The notes beneath the pieces were generated by a model that did not search any database, was not told the origin of the DNA, and was given only the letters and a program-made list of their open reading frames with translations. Shown in pieces: positions 63,996-64,000 of a stretch of 64,000 bases of DNA; within the stretch, counting starts at the first letter, position 1; the number at the start of each line of letters is the position of its first letter. The position numbers and the translations under genes are program-made. This DNA comes from Devosia sp. Leaf420 (GTDB lineage: Bacteria; Pseudomonadota; Alphaproteobacteria; Rhizobiales; Devosiaceae). Where the stretch lies: the NCBI RefSeq assembly GCF_001425445.1, contig NZ_LMQU01000014.1, forward strand, positions 62,001-126,000. Direction: 5' to 3'.

Positions 63996-64000
63996 ATGGC
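63996..64000 (+). CDS. Start of a further gene, cut by the window end
   Basis: An ATG at 63996 is preceded by GAGGAGGAGAGCGTC, an excellent ribosome binding site, about 140 bases upstream of and divergent from the polyol dehydrogenase start. Only the first five bases of the gene are in the window, so the product is unknown. Confidence 0.5.

Overview
This window reads as chromosomal DNA from a GC-rich alphaproteobacterium of the order Hyphomicrobiales, most likely Devosia or a close relative. This is an inference from gene content, not from a database search. The signs are an HmuP-type heme locus, many Gfo/Idh/MocA oxidoreductases and sugar ABC importers, two M81 (MlrC-like) peptidases, a compact che cluster with tandem receptors, and dispersed palindromic repeats between genes. 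I saw no rRNA, tRNA, CRISPR array, transposase, integrase or replication origin.

Layout. 0-2.3 kb: a secreted GH114-like glycosidase, a VOC protein and a probable D-galactose 1-dehydrogenase. 2.4-7.8 kb (minus strand): a galactofuranose importer ytfQ-ytfR-ytfT-yjfF followed by a GntR/FadR regulator. 7.9-14.3 kb: a heme uptake locus with a TonB-dependent receptor on the minus strand, divergent from hmuP-hmuS-hmuT-hmuU-hmuV; hmuP encodes only 51 residues. 14.5-17.5 kb: a cold-shock gene and a Gfo oxidoreductase divergent from a LacI-family regulator. 17.5-18.1 kb: a 600-base leader with no gene. 18.1-32.1 kb: a chemotaxis operon STAS-cheY-cheA-cheW-mcp-mcp-mcp-cheW-cheR-cheB, ending with a cytosolic coiled-coil protein and a clear terminator.

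32.2-36.4 kb (minus strand): an MFS transporter, an M81 peptidase, a DeoR regulator and a 2-keto-4-pentenoate hydratase-like enzyme, apparently one operon. 37.4-45.8 kb: Gfo oxidoreductase, two permeases, binding protein, ATPase, RpiR regulator and an intracellular GH20 beta-hexosaminidase, best read as import and cleavage of amino-sugar oligosaccharides. 46-50 kb: a second M81 peptidase divergent from ridA, an SDR and a D-threonine-aldolase-like PLP enzyme. 50-57.9 kb: DNA repair (3-methyladenine glycosylase, RecQ), a small basic stress-type protein, an SDR, membrane proteins (DUF1624, TauE) and a LysR regulator. 58-64 kb: a PAS-GGDEF diguanylate cyclase, a sugar isomerase/epimerase, an amidohydrolase, N-formylglutamate amidohydrolase, a mannitol-dehydrogenase-family enzyme and the first codons of a further gene.

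The most interesting candidate is the last gene of the che operon (30406-32142). It has no membrane or sensor segment and carries two degenerate receptor-tip motifs. It also has a D-x-T-x-Q motif like the catalytic motif of the CheY phosphatase CheZ, and an acidic-hydrophobic C-terminal tail like the CheY-binding tail of CheZ. It may be an unrecognised CheZ-like phosphatase or array component. Other points of note are the three receptors with different HAMP counts and a shared acidic tail, the repeat families that supply a stop codon and a ribosome binding site to one gene, and a Cys-rich tail on the DUF1624 protein.
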